Origin: RGIG1828 sp045541875
Lineage (GTDB): Bacteria > Bacillota > Clostridia > UMGS1810
Length of the DNA: 35,142 nucleotides
Assembly (NCBI GenBank): GCA_045541875.1
Contig: JAZQJX010000100.1
Span: forward strand, 1-35,142
Direction of reading: 5' to 3'
Shown: one piece after another, positions 22,754 to 31,595 of the stretch
How the letters are laid out: each line of letters starts with the position of its first letter
How positions within the stretch are numbered: position 1 is the stretch's first letter
Translations under genes and position numbers: made by a program
Notes under the pieces: model-generated
Told to the model about the DNA's origin: nothing
Database searches by the model: none
What the model saw: the letters and a program-made list of their open reading frames with translations, nothing else

Positions 22754-24991
22754 TCATATTTTCGTGAGTTTTGCAAAAGATGCAAGAAGCGAACGTGTTC
22801 CCACATTATCAAACGAGATTTCTATCTGTGCATCTCCTCCTGTGGGAGTGACTGACAAAACAAGACCGTTTCCAAACTTTTTGTGGTTTACCCTGTCGCC
22901 TTTCTTTATGTCGCATCCGCCCATTTCACTTTTAATCTCTGCTCCTCGTTTTACACCGGGGATTGATGAAACAGATGATGGTTTTGAACCGGCAAAACTA
23001 AAGGTTGGCAAAGTTGTATTCTTTTTGGGTGCTGATACATTATAAAGTGCGTTGAATCCTGACTGTCTTTTCTGTTCTATGTCCATATACTCCGTTGGAA
23101 TTTCCGATACAAACTTTGAAACCATTCTTGCCTCGGTTTTTCCATAGAGTGTTCTTTGTTTTGCATATGTAAGATAGAGTTTTTTTCTTGCTCTTGTGAT
23201 TCCCACATAGCAAAGTCTTCTCTCTTCTTCAACTCCGTCTTCTTCCATTTCGCTCATGAAACTGGGGAAAAGTCCCATTTCCATTCCGCACATAAATACC
23301 ACGGGGAACTCCAGCCCTTTTGCACTGTGGAGTGTCATGAGAACAACTGCATTTTGCTTTTCGTCATAGTTATCGACATCGGAAACAAGAGAAATATTAT
23401 CAAGGAATCCTTCAAAGGTTGGATTTTCAACTTTTTCTTCATATTCTTTTGCTTTGGATTTGAACTCTTCAACGTTTTCTATTCTTGAAACTGCTTCATC
23501 AGGGGGACTTTCAAGAAGAAGTCTTGAAACATATCCTGTTTTGGTCAGAAGTTCGTCAATGAGTTCTGTCACAGAAACAGAATTGAGTTTTTCCCTGAGT
23601 TCTTTTATCATATCTGCAAATTCCGTAATTTTTGCATTTACTCTTCCAAAACTTTCTGCATAGGAACCGTCTGTTATTATGTCAAACATACTTCTGCCAA
23701 CGCTTAAAGCATAGGTCTGAAGTTTAACAACAGTGGAATCTCCGATTCCTCTTTTGGGAACGTTTATGATGCGGGTGAGGTTCTGATCGTCATCGGGATT
23801 GAAAAGGACTCTAAGGTATGAAAGAATGTCTTTGATTTCTTTTCTGTCATAGAACCTTAATCCCGAAAGGACTCTGTAAGGACAGGTCAGATTTTCTTCA
23901 AAGGCTCTCGTCTGGGCATTTGTACGGTAGAGTATGGCAAAATCAGAATATTTATACCCTTGTTTTGAAACCAGTTGTTCAATCTGATTGTTGACATATA
24001 CCGCCTCGCTCACCTGATCGCCCATGCCGCGGAGAATGATTTTTTCACCATCGCCCGAATCTGTCCAAAGGTTCTTGGATTTTCTGTTACGGTTGTTTGC
24101 AATGACATTGTTTGCGGCTGTGAGAATATTTTGGGTTGAACGATAGTTCTGTTCAAGTTTGACAACCTTTGCCTCGGTGAAATAACGCTCAAAATTAAGA
24201 ATGTTTGTGATGTCTGCACCTCTGAATTTATAGATACTCTGATCATCATCACCCACTACGCAAAGATTTCTGTGAGTGGAAGAAAGCATCTGAACAAGTT
24301 CATACTGACAACTGTTTGTGTCCTGATATTCATCAACAAGAATATATTTAAACTTGTTTTGATAGTATGAAAGCACATCGGGGCAGGTTTTGAAAAGTTC
24401 AACGGTTTTTAAAATGAGATCATCAAAATCAAGGGCATTATTGGTTTTCAGAATTTTTTCATATTCAGTATAAAGTCTTGCATACTGACGGTCCCTGTAG
24501 TTACTTTCAGACGACGCTTCAAATTCCTTTGTGGAAATATTCCTGTTTTTGCAATCGCTTATACGACCTATAACTGATTTTACCGGAAAATTGTCTTCAT
24601 TGAGACCGCAGTTTTTCAGGCAGTCTTTTACAATTCTTTTCTGGTCGTTTGAATCATATATGGTAAACTCACCTTTGTACCCAATGTGAGAAATGTCTCT
24701 CCTGAGAATCCTCACGCAACATGAGTGAAAAGTTCTTACCCACATATCCTCACTTGACTCGCCAACAAGAGCGGCTATTCTTTCTTTCATTTCTGCTGCC
24801 GCTTTATTGGTAAAGGTTATGGCAAGTATCTGCCAGGGTTTTGCAAGCCCCGATTCTATGATATGTGCCACCCTTTTTGTTAAAACCGTGGTTTTTCCAC
24901 TTCCTGCACCTGCAAGAACAAGAAGAGGACCTTCGGTTGTAAGAACTGCTTCTTTTTGTTTATCATTGAGTCCCTGTAATATATCACTCAT
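22754..24991 (-). CDS. pcrA: ATP-dependent DNA helicase PcrA (UvrD/Rep family)
   Basis: A 745-residue superfamily 1 3'-5' helicase for repair, replication-fork restart and RecA removal. Motifs in order: Q motif LNDKQKEAVLTTEGP, Walker A AGAGSGKTTVLTKR, Walker B VDEYQDTN, motif III VGDDDQSIYKFRGAD, LEQNYRST, motif V VVLMTLHSAKGLEFPVV and motif VI EERRLCYVGITRARKKL. A C-terminal Tudor-like RNA-polymerase-binding tail (GDRVNHKKFGNGLVLSV to FDNVGTRSL) completes it. The start is chosen at 24991 (MSDILQGL) because GGGGGA lies seven bases upstream. The frame could extend to 25009. It overlaps the end of engB. Confidence 0.96.
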   Translation of the reverse strand: MSDILQGLNDKQKEAVLTTEGPLLVLAGAGSGKTTVLTKRVAHIIESGLAKPWQILAITFTNKAAAEMKERIAALVGESSEDMWVRTFHSCCVRILRRDISHIGYKGEFTIYDSNDQKRIVKDCLKNCGLNEDNFPVKSVIGRISDCKNRNISTKEFEASSESNYRDRQYARLYTEYEKILKTNNALDFDDLILKTVELFKTCPDVLSYYQNKFKYILVDEYQDTNSCQYELVQMLSSTHRNLCVVGDDDQSIYKFRGADITNILNFERYFTEAKVVKLEQNYRSTQNILTAANNVIANNRNRKSKNLWTDSGDGEKIILRGMGDQVSEAVYVNNQIEQLVSKQGYKYSDFAILYRTNAQTRAFEENLTCPYRVLSGLRFYDRKEIKDILSYLRVLFNPDDDQNLTRIINVPKRGIGDSTVVKLQTYALSVGRSMFDIITDGSYAESFGRVNAKITEFADMIKELREKLNSVSVTELIDELLTKTGYVSRLLLESPPDEAVSRIENVEEFKSKAKEYEEKVENPTFEGFLDNISLVSDVDNYDEKQNAVVLMTLHSAKGLEFPVVFMCGMEMGLFPSFMSEMEEDGVEEERRLCYVGITRARKKLYLTYAKQRTLYGKTEARMVSKFVSEIPTEYMDIEQKRQSGFNALYNVSAPKKNTTLPTFSFAGSKPSSVSSIPGVKRGAEIKSEMGGCDIKKGDRVNHKKFGNGLVLSVTPTGGDAQIEISFDNVGTRSLLASFAKLTKI

Positions 24992-25592
24992 CATCTGTTC
25001 CCCCATCATCTAATACAATTTCCTCCACATAACTCCAGAATTCTTCCACGCCAAGTCCTGAAACTGCAGAAAAAGGAATTATGATGTCGTCCCCTGAAAG
25101 GTTGAGGACATTTATTATTGTTTTTATGGATTCATCTCTCTGAGATGCTTTAAGTTTGTCAAATTTTGTCGCCACAACAACTGCCCTTGGGCACACTTCC
25201 CTTATAAACGAAAGCATAAGTTTATCATCAGAGGTAGGCTCATGGCGGCTGTCCACAAGAAGAATCACCTGACTCAAAGTGTCTCTTGTATGAAGATAGG
25301 TTTCTATCATCTGTCCCCATTTTCTTTTTTCTTCCTTGGACACTTTTGCAAATCCATAGCCCGGAAGATCAACAAAATTTATGCAACTGTCTATGTTATA
25401 GAAATTAATTGTTGCGGTCTTTCCGGGTTTTGCGCTGACTCTTGCAAGGCTTTTTCGGTTTAACAGTTTATTTATAAGTGAAGATTTTCCGACATTTGAC
25501 CTTCCTGCAAAGGCAAGATCGGGGAAGTCGGTTTTAGGATATTGACTTGGTTTTACTGCCGATATGGTCAGCGAAACATTGTGGATATTCAT
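24984..25592 (-). CDS. engB: ribosome biogenesis GTPase EngB/YsxC
   Basis: A 202-residue TRAFAC GTPase required for 50S subunit assembly. G1 is AGRSNVGKSSLIN near residue 31, G3 is DLPGYG near 77, G4 is TKFDKL near 145, and G5 is PFSAVSGLG near 174. The ATG at 25592 follows GAGGTG by six bases and lies 10 bases after the lon stop. The longer frame to 25610 would need a TTG start inside lon. Lon-engB order is typical for Firmicutes. Its 3' end overlaps pcrA. Confidence 0.95.
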   Translation of the reverse strand: MNIHNVSLTISAVKPSQYPKTDFPDLAFAGRSNVGKSSLINKLLNRKSLARVSAKPGKTATINFYNIDSCINFVDLPGYGFAKVSKEEKRKWGQMIETYLHTRDTLSQVILLVDSRHEPTSDDKLMLSFIREVCPRAVVVATKFDKLKASQRDESIKTIINVLNLSGDDIIIPFSAVSGLGVEEFWSYVEEIVLDDGGTDDE

Positions 25593-25602
25593 ATAACTCA
25601 CC

Positions 25603-27936
25603 TCACACAAGTGCAGTTTTGAGCACTATTTCCATTGAATCCGCCTCGACAAAATTCATATTGGTGCGAACATCTTCGGGAATATCTTCAATGTCTCTCA
25701 TATTATCAGACGGTACAAGAACTGTTTTAATTCCGTTTCTGAAAGCAGCAAGAGATTTTTCTTTCAGTCCGCCAATCGGAAGAATTCTGCCTGTTATGGT
25801 GATTTCGCCTGTCATTGCAACCTTTTTACTGATCTTTTTCCCTGTTAAAGCAGAAATAAGTGCTGTTGCAATGGTAATTCCGGCAGAGGGGCCGTCCTTT
25901 GGAACTGCACCTTCAGGAACGTGAATGTGGATGTCATAATTTTTATGAAAATCTGATTCAACTCCCAGAGTTTCGCTGTTTGCTCTGATGTAACTTATGG
26001 CGGCTTTGCAGGATTCCTTCATAACATCACCGAGTTGTCCTGTAAGTTCCAGATTACCGGAACCTTCCATAAGATTTACTTCTATGCAAAGCGTGTCTCC
26101 GCCATACATTGTCCATGCAAGACCTGTGGCTACGCCAACTTCGTCTTTTTTTAGGTTTTCCGTGTCACGGAATATTTTTTTGCCGAGATATTTTTCTATG
26201 GTTTTTCCGCTTATGCTGACAGATGATTTTTCTCCCGACACGACGATTCTTGCAACTTTTCGCATTATTTCGCCAACTTTTCTTTCAAGTTCTCTGACAC
26301 CGGATTCTCTTGTGTAGGAATTGATAATTTCGAGTATGGCGCTGTCTGCAATTTTTACGTTGGATTTTTTAAGACCGTGTTCCTGTATCTGACGGGGAAT
26401 TATATACTCTTTTGCAATTGAAAGTTTTTCCCTGTCTGTGTAGCCTTCGAGTTCTATAACTTCCATTCTGTCAAGGAGGGGTCTGTCTATACTTTCAAGT
26501 GAATTTGCCGTTGTTATGAAAAGCACATCTGAAAGATCATATTCAAGTTCGATGTAATGGTCGCGGAAAGAAAAATTCTGTTCGCTGTCTAAAACTTCCA
26601 AAAGTGCTGCAGAGGTGCTTCCTCTGTGGTCAGCACCGAGTTTGTCAATTTCATCAAGCAAAATGAGAGGATTGGATGTGCCTGACTGCTTTATGGCAGA
26701 TATTATTCTTCCGGGCATTGCACCGATGTAGGTTTTTCTATGGCCTCTTATTTCTGCTTCGTCTTTAACGCCGCCAAGACTCATTCTCACATATTTTCTG
26801 TTAAGGGCTCTGGCAATGGATTTTGCAACAGAAGTCTTACCAACCCCCGGAGGTCCCCAGAGACAGATTATGGGAGATTTTTTACCGCCGGAAAGATTTC
26901 TTACTGCAAGAAATTCCACTATTCTTTCCTTGACTTTTTTCATTCCGTAGTGGTCAGAATCAAGAATCTGTGTTGCCTGTGTCAGATCTTTGTTTTCTTC
27001 ATCATATATTCCCCAGGGAAGCGATGTCACCCAGTCAAGATAATTTCTGATGACTGATGCATCGGGATTGCCCGGTTGCATACGTTCAAGTCTGGAAAGT
27101 TCTTTTTCACACTTTTTAACCACACTTTCGGGTGCTTTCACTTTTTCAAGTTTTGAAAGAATTTCTGCTCTTTCTTCATCAGGATCGTCATCTTCACCCA
27201 GTTCATCTTTTATGACCTTTATCTGTTCACGAAGATAGTATTCTTTCTGATTCTTGTCCATCTTGTCCTTGACTTTGTGGTTTATCATCTTTTCAAGTCT
27301 CAGAAGTTCAATTTCGGAATGAAGATGAGAAAGAATTTTCTCAAGACGTGACACAAGGTCAAATTCTTCCAGAAGTTCCTGCTTTGTATCAAGATCAAGA
27401 GCAAGAGCGGCTGCTACCATATCAGAAAACTGTTCAGGATCTGAAATGTTGACATAGGGATTTACTGCCTCCTTGTCAAACTTGCCCATGAGAGAAAAAT
27501 ATATGCCGCATTGTTTGGTTATCTCTCTGACATATGCATCTATTGTGAGATTTTCCTCATTTGTATATTCTGTTTTGGGTGTGTACTCTCTCAATCTGCA
27601 CTCAAAAAACGGCGATGTTGAAGTGAATTCCTCAATTTCTGCTCTTGAAATTCCCTCAACAAGCACTCTCACGTCATCTTCAGAAACTTTAAGAATCTGT
27701 TTTACGCGGGCAATGGTTCCCACAGTATACATATCTCTTTCAGTGATAGTTTCAATTTCGGGATCCCTTTGAGCCACTAAAAACAAAAGTTGATCCTCTA
27801 TCATACATTCTTCAACTGCGCTGACAGATTTGTTTCTGCCCACATCAAAGTGGATTATCATATATGGAAAAACAGGAAGTCCTCTCAGAGGAAGCACCGG
27901 CATTGTAACGGTTTTTGTTGTTTGTTCCTTTTTCAT
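25603..27936 (-). CDS. lon: ATP-dependent protease Lon
   Basis: A 777-residue soluble LonA protease that degrades misfolded and regulatory proteins. It has an N-terminal LON substrate-binding domain (about 10-210), a coiled coil (about 215-300), and an AAA module with Walker A GPPGVGKTS (361-369) and Walker B LILLDEID (424-431). The C-terminal protease domain has the Ser-Lys dyad at Ser684 (PKDGPSAGIT) and Lys727 (IGGLKEK). Length matches bacterial LonA. AAGGAG lies nine bases before the ATG. It is first in a five-gene minus-strand operon with a good SigA promoter and a leader palindrome. No CIRCE or CtsR box was seen. Confidence 0.97.
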   Translation of the reverse strand: MKKEQTTKTVTMPVLPLRGLPVFPYMIIHFDVGRNKSVSAVEECMIEDQLLFLVAQRDPEIETITERDMYTVGTIARVKQILKVSEDDVRVLVEGISRAEIEEFTSTSPFFECRLREYTPKTEYTNEENLTIDAYVREITKQCGIYFSLMGKFDKEAVNPYVNISDPEQFSDMVAAALALDLDTKQELLEEFDLVSRLEKILSHLHSEIELLRLEKMINHKVKDKMDKNQKEYYLREQIKVIKDELGEDDDPDEERAEILSKLEKVKAPESVVKKCEKELSRLERMQPGNPDASVIRNYLDWVTSLPWGIYDEENKDLTQATQILDSDHYGMKKVKERIVEFLAVRNLSGGKKSPIICLWGPPGVGKTSVAKSIARALNRKYVRMSLGGVKDEAEIRGHRKTYIGAMPGRIISAIKQSGTSNPLILLDEIDKLGADHRGSTSAALLEVLDSEQNFSFRDHYIELEYDLSDVLFITTANSLESIDRPLLDRMEVIELEGYTDREKLSIAKEYIIPRQIQEHGLKKSNVKIADSAILEIINSYTRESGVRELERKVGEIMRKVARIVVSGEKSSVSISGKTIEKYLGKKIFRDTENLKKDEVGVATGLAWTMYGGDTLCIEVNLMEGSGNLELTGQLGDVMKESCKAAISYIRANSETLGVESDFHKNYDIHIHVPEGAVPKDGPSAGITIATALISALTGKKISKKVAMTGEITITGRILPIGGLKEKSLAAFRNGIKTVLVPSDNMRDIEDIPEDVRTNMNFVEADSMEIVLKTALV

Positions 27937-27974
27937 AAGTGCGTTCTCCTTATTTTGTATACATTCATTTATTC

Positions 27975-27994
27975 TTAGCCCTCGGATAGGCTAA
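27975..27994. promoter_or_regulatory. inverted repeat in the lon leader
   Basis: TTAGCC (27975-27980), eight bases, GGCTAA (27989-27994). It lies about 25 bases downstream of the predicted lon transcription start, where a repressor or RNA hairpin could act. Not a CIRCE or CtsR element. Confidence 0.4.
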
Positions 27995-28023
27995 AAAGGG
28001 GCAAACCCACCCCACAATATTAT

Positions 28024-28052
28024 ATTATACTAAAGTATCCGCACTATTGCAA
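28024..28052 (-). promoter_or_regulatory. SigA promoter of the lon operon
   Basis: Minus strand TTGCAA (28047-28052), a 17-base spacer and perfect TATAAT (28024-28029). Confidence 0.78.
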
Positions 28053-28093
28053 TAGTAAATTGCTACATAATTTCACAAATTTGAAACTCTTTG

Positions 28094-28121
28094 TCATAGC
28101 CAAAAATTATTTTCATAAAAT
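28094..28121 (+). promoter_or_regulatory. SigE-like promoter of spoIIP
   Basis: CATAAAAT (28114-28121) matches the SigE -10 consensus CATACAHT in seven of eight positions. TCATAGC (28094-28100) upstream resembles the KMATATW -35 element with 13 bases between. The Bacillus spoIIP gene is transcribed by a mother-cell sigma factor. AT-rich sequence makes chance matches possible. Confidence 0.45.
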
Positions 28122-28149
28122 TATCAGAGAATATTATCAGGAGCGGATT

Positions 28150-29247
28150 ATGAATATTTCAGGAAAAAGAAAACATCATATATGTACCGTGGTAATCCGC
28201 AAAAAAGGATTACCTGTAAGAGTTATTCCGTTTTTTATGATCATTTTGCTTTTATTATTATTTATAAATATGCCACGCAAAGCGGAAGACAAATTGCTCA
28301 CTCCCATTGCAAAAACGTCGGTTAATGTTAACTTCCCGAAATCCCATGAAAAAAAGGCAACAGATCTTTTTTCTCTCCCCGACATATACACTCTTATGAG
28401 AGCATCATCACCGTTTTTCCAAAATCTTGAAAAAAAAGAGGCAACCTTGTCTGAAAAAAAGTCTGAGGACACATCAAACACTTATCCTAAAAGTGAAAAA
28501 GTGAAAGAAAAATCAGTCATATCAACAAACCTTAAGATTTCAAACGCAACTTCCTATGTAATAAACCCGCATGAATTTGTATCAAAAAAAATTTCCTACA
28601 ATGCTGTTTCGCAATCAAAGAAAGTTCTGATAATACATACCCACGGATGCGAAACATATTCATCACCATCAGGTCAGGCATTGGGTGAAAATGGTTCTTA
28701 CCGTACTAAAGATATGGATAAAAATGTTACTTCTGTCGGAAAAATCATCGCAAATGAACTTACAAAAAGGGGAATATCCGTAATATATGATGACACTTTA
28801 TGCGATTATCCTTCATACAATGCATCATACAAAACAAGCATGGAAATAATTGAAAGGCATCTGAAAGAAAACCCCGACATCCGCTTTGTGTTTGACATTC
28901 ACAGGGATGCCATTGCAGAACCTGACGAAACTCCGATTAAACTGACTGCAGACATAGACGGTGAAACCTTTGCTCAGGTTATGATTGTTTGCGGAACCGA
29001 TTCTATGGGACTTCACCATCCAAACTGGAGGGAAAACCTTACTCTCGGGCTTAAAATTCAGGAAAAACTCGAAGAGAAATATCCCGGACTTGCAAGGCCT
29101 GTCAATCTCAGGGAGGAAAGGTTTAATATGCACAAAACCAGGGGTTCTCTGATATTTGAAGTGGGCACACACGGAAATACTCTCGAAGAAGTGCAAAAAA
29201 GCGGTGTCCTTTTGGCAGACGCCATCTCAGACGTAATATGCAATTGA
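28150..29247 (+). CDS. spoIIP: stage II sporulation protein P
   Basis: A 365-residue membrane-anchored peptidoglycan amidase/endopeptidase that acts with SpoIID and SpoIIM to thin septal wall during engulfment. A basic N-terminus and one transmembrane helix (about residues 24-40) are followed by a variable linker. The amidase domain starts near residue 155. Likely zinc and catalytic residues are H163/H165 in IIHTHGCETY, H251 in FDIHRDA and E337 in LIFEVGTHGN. YRTKDMDKNV and DYPSYNASYKTS are SpoIIP signatures. The ATG at 28150 has AGGAG six bases upstream. The frame to 28060 lacks support. Its presence is strong evidence for endospore formation. Confidence 0.94.
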   Translation: MNISGKRKHHICTVVIRKKGLPVRVIPFFMIILLLLLFINMPRKAEDKLLTPIAKTSVNVNFPKSHEKKATDLFSLPDIYTLMRASSPFFQNLEKKEATLSEKKSEDTSNTYPKSEKVKEKSVISTNLKISNATSYVINPHEFVSKKISYNAVSQSKKVLIIHTHGCETYSSPSGQALGENGSYRTKDMDKNVTSVGKIIANELTKRGISVIYDDTLCDYPSYNASYKTSMEIIERHLKENPDIRFVFDIHRDAIAEPDETPIKLTADIDGETFAQVMIVCGTDSMGLHHPNWRENLTLGLKIQEKLEEKYPGLARPVNLREERFNMHKTRGSLIFEVGTHGNTLEEVQKSGVLLADAISDVICN

Positions 29248-29272
29248 CAAAATAAAGTATTTGAGTTATAAT
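29244..29272 (+). promoter_or_regulatory. perfect consensus SigA promoter over the spoIIP stop codon
   Basis: TTGACA (29244-29249) contains the TGA stop of spoIIP. A 17-base spacer and perfect TATAAT (29267-29272) follow. It drives the next gene at 29360, leaving a leader of about 80 bases. Confidence 0.85.
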
Positions 29273-29359
29273 TGTAAGGTATTATAGCAGAATATGTATT
29301 TATGTGCAAATTCTGTGGATTTTCAGTGTTTACAAATGCTTTTTACAGTGGAGGCACCC

Positions 29360-29917
29360 ATGAAAAACATATTTAAATCATTTAGAATATATACTCTTGC
29401 CGCAACCGTTTTATCGGTGATTTTTTTGTTCCCCAGTTGGTTTTCTCTGTCTGTTCCCATGCTCGATTCTTTTCTGGAATCTGATTCATTGTATATTTCA
29501 TTTTTCACTCTTCCGAGATTTCTTGAGGAACACGGACTTCTTACCCACATAACCAACATCGGCGGAAAATCTGCTGCGCTGACGGTTCTTATTGCAAGCG
29601 GAATTTTGAAATATCTTTGTGTTCTTTCGGCAGGACTTGCCCTGTACGGACTTTGGAAATCCTGCATAAAAAAGAAGCCTACAAGATTTTTGATATCGTC
29701 TCAGATTATTGCTCTTGTTCTTCACTCTGTTTGTATTTTAATAATCATCAGTTTTGCAATCATAATAAATATTTTTGCAGGCAATCTTTCTCAGACCACG
29801 GGATTTAGTGAAAAACTCCTTGATGTGTCATTTATACCCACAGTGTGGTTTTATCTCTCTCTTGCAAGTTGCGTTTTGTCACTTATATTTGCAATAAAAT
29901 ACAAAAAAGAATCCTAA
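29360..29917 (+). CDS. small polytopic membrane protein (185 aa), function unknown
   Basis: I do not recognise this protein. The ATG at 29360 follows GGAGG by five bases. The longer frame from 29294 has no ribosome site. There are four likely transmembrane helices: about 11-29, a loop of about 55 residues, then about 70-95, 110-140 and 155-180, with a short lysine-rich end (KYKKES). Its promoter is perfect consensus, so it is probably expressed in growing cells rather than only in sporulation. It lies 24 bases before the DUF1846 gene with no terminator between, so the two may be cotranscribed. Confidence 0.75.
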   Translation: MKNIFKSFRIYTLAATVLSVIFLFPSWFSLSVPMLDSFLESDSLYISFFTLPRFLEEHGLLTHITNIGGKSAALTVLIASGILKYLCVLSAGLALYGLWKSCIKKKPTRFLISSQIIALVLHSVCILIIISFAIIINIFAGNLSQTTGFSEKLLDVSFIPTVWFYLSLASCVLSLIFAIKYKKES

Positions 29918-29941
29918 TTAGTACCAAAGAGGTGTTTTAAT

Positions 29942-31420
29942 ATGCCGGCAATCGGTTTTGATAACGAAAAATATCTTCATATGCAGTCTCAGTATATTAA
30001 TGAGCGCATTTCTCAGTTTGGCGGAAAACTCTATTTAGAGTTTGGAGGCAAACTTTTTGATGACTATCATGCATCAAGAGTTCTGCCGGGTTTTGAACCC
30101 GACAGTAAACTAAAAATGCTTATGCAACTTAAAGACAGGGTTGAGATTGTTATTGTCATCAGCACCTCAGACATTGAAAAGAACAAACTTCGCTCTGATC
30201 TTGGAATAACATATGAACAGGATGTCATAAGACTTATTGACTGTTTCCGTTCAATAAATCTCTATGTGAGCAGTGTTGTTATGACAAGATTTTCCGGGCA
30301 GAGTGCCTGCATTGCTTTTCAGAAACGTCTTGAATCTCTTGGAGTAAAAGTGTATCGCCACTATGACATTGACGGATATCCTTCAAACATTTCCAAAATC
30401 GTAAGCGATGAAGGATATGGCAAAAACGAGTATATTGAGACAAGCCGTGAACTTGTTGTTATCACCGCCCCGGGTCCCGGTAGCGGAAAAATGGCAACTT
30501 GCCTTTCCCAACTTTATCACGAACATAAAAAAGGTATTCAGGCGGGATATGCAAAATTTGAAACATTCCCTATCTGGAATATCCCTCTTACCCATCCGGT
30601 AAATCTTGCATATGAGGCTGCAACAGCAGACCTTAATGATGTTAATATGATAGATCCGTTTCACCTTGAAGCCTACGGTGAAACCACTGTCAACTACAAC
30701 AGAGATGTTGAAATTTTCCCTGTTGTAAAATCAATGCTTGAAACAATTTTAGGAACTTGTCCCTACAAATCCCCCACGGATATGGGTGTTAATATGGCAG
30801 GAAACTGCATTATAGACAATGATGCAGTTATGGAAGCATCACGTCAGGAAATTGTAAGAAGATATTACACTGCGCTTTGTGAGCAAAGACGGGGTGCTGT
30901 GACGGAAGATGTTGTATATAAACTTGAACTTCTGATGAAAAAAGCACAGGTTTCTCCATCTGACAGACTTGTGGTTGAGCCTGCACTTAAAAAGGCTGAA
31001 ATCACAGGTTCTCCCGCCGCATCACTTATGCTTGGTGACGGCAGAATTGTTACAGGAAAAACTTCTGAACTTTTGGGAGCATCTGCTGCTCTTCTTTTGA
31101 ATGCTCTTAAAACTCTTGCAGGAATTGATGACAAAATTCATCTTATTTCTCCCCTGATTGTAGAGCCTATATGCAGACTTAAAACCGATCATTTCGGCAA
31201 CCGTAACCCAAGACTTCACACCGACGAAACCCTGATTGCGCTTTCAATAAGTGCTGCAACAGATTCAAATGCGGAACGTGCAATGAAAGAAATTCCGAAC
31301 TTAAGAGGATGTGAACTTCACTCAAGCGTTATACTTTCGCCTGTTGATGAAAAGGTGTTTAAACGGCTTGGAATAAATTTAACCTGCGAACCGCAGTTTA
31401 AAGAAAAAATCATAAATTAA
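29942..31420 (+). CDS. DUF1846 family protein
   Basis: A 492-residue cytoplasmic protein of the DUF1846 family, common in Firmicutes and of unproven function. Family landmarks are the start GFDNEKYLHMQSQYINERI, LYLEFGGKLFDDYHASRVLPGF near residue 28, the glycine-rich VVITAPGPGSGKMATCLSQLYH near 175, which resembles a nucleotide-binding loop, and MGVNMAGNCIIDN near 285. The length is typical. GAGGTG lies seven bases before the ATG. It shares an apparent transcript with the preceding membrane protein and ends before a terminator at 31476-31519. Any enzymatic role is speculation. Confidence 0.9.
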   Translation: MPAIGFDNEKYLHMQSQYINERISQFGGKLYLEFGGKLFDDYHASRVLPGFEPDSKLKMLMQLKDRVEIVIVISTSDIEKNKLRSDLGITYEQDVIRLIDCFRSINLYVSSVVMTRFSGQSACIAFQKRLESLGVKVYRHYDIDGYPSNISKIVSDEGYGKNEYIETSRELVVITAPGPGSGKMATCLSQLYHEHKKGIQAGYAKFETFPIWNIPLTHPVNLAYEAATADLNDVNMIDPFHLEAYGETTVNYNRDVEIFPVVKSMLETILGTCPYKSPTDMGVNMAGNCIIDNDAVMEASRQEIVRRYYTALCEQRRGAVTEDVVYKLELLMKKAQVSPSDRLVVEPALKKAEITGSPAASLMLGDGRIVTGKTSELLGASAALLLNALKTLAGIDDKIHLISPLIVEPICRLKTDHFGNRNPRLHTDETLIALSISAATDSNAERAMKEIPNLRGCELHSSVILSPVDEKVFKRLGINLTCEPQFKEKIIN

Positions 31421-31475
31421 ACCAAAGGTGTTTCTCCGATCGAAGTATTATACTATTCGGAATGATTGTTTGGCG

Positions 31476-31519
31476 AAAAGGACTGTCTCATTGATTTGAA
31501 ATGAGGCAGTTCTTTTCTT
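31476..31519 (+). terminator. terminator after the DUF1846 gene
   Basis: AAAAGGACTGTCTCATT (31476-31492) pairs with AATGAGGCAGTTCTTTT (31499-31515), one G-U pair included, then a T-rich tract. An imperfect palindrome of TCCGA and TCGGA (31435-31461) lies just upstream. Confidence 0.85.
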
Positions 31520-31542
31520 TTTATGTTTCTTATATGTCATTA

Positions 31543-31571
31543 GTATATAAACAAACTATGGTGCAATAATA
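31543..31571 (+). promoter_or_regulatory. SigG-like promoter of gpr
   Basis: GTATA (31543-31547) fits the forespore SigG -35 consensus GHATR fully. After 17 bases AATAATA (31565-31571) fits the -10 consensus CATWMTA in six of seven positions. It lies about 25 bases before the gpr ATG. In Bacillus gpr is a forespore gene. Confidence 0.55.
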
Positions 31572-31595
31572 TGATAAAAAGACTTTGGAGGCACT

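Noticed and set aside
27937..28060. CIRCE or CtsR operator at lon
   Set aside because: Neither TTAGCACTC-N9-GAGTGCTAA nor the CtsR heptad repeat is present; the palindrome there is different.
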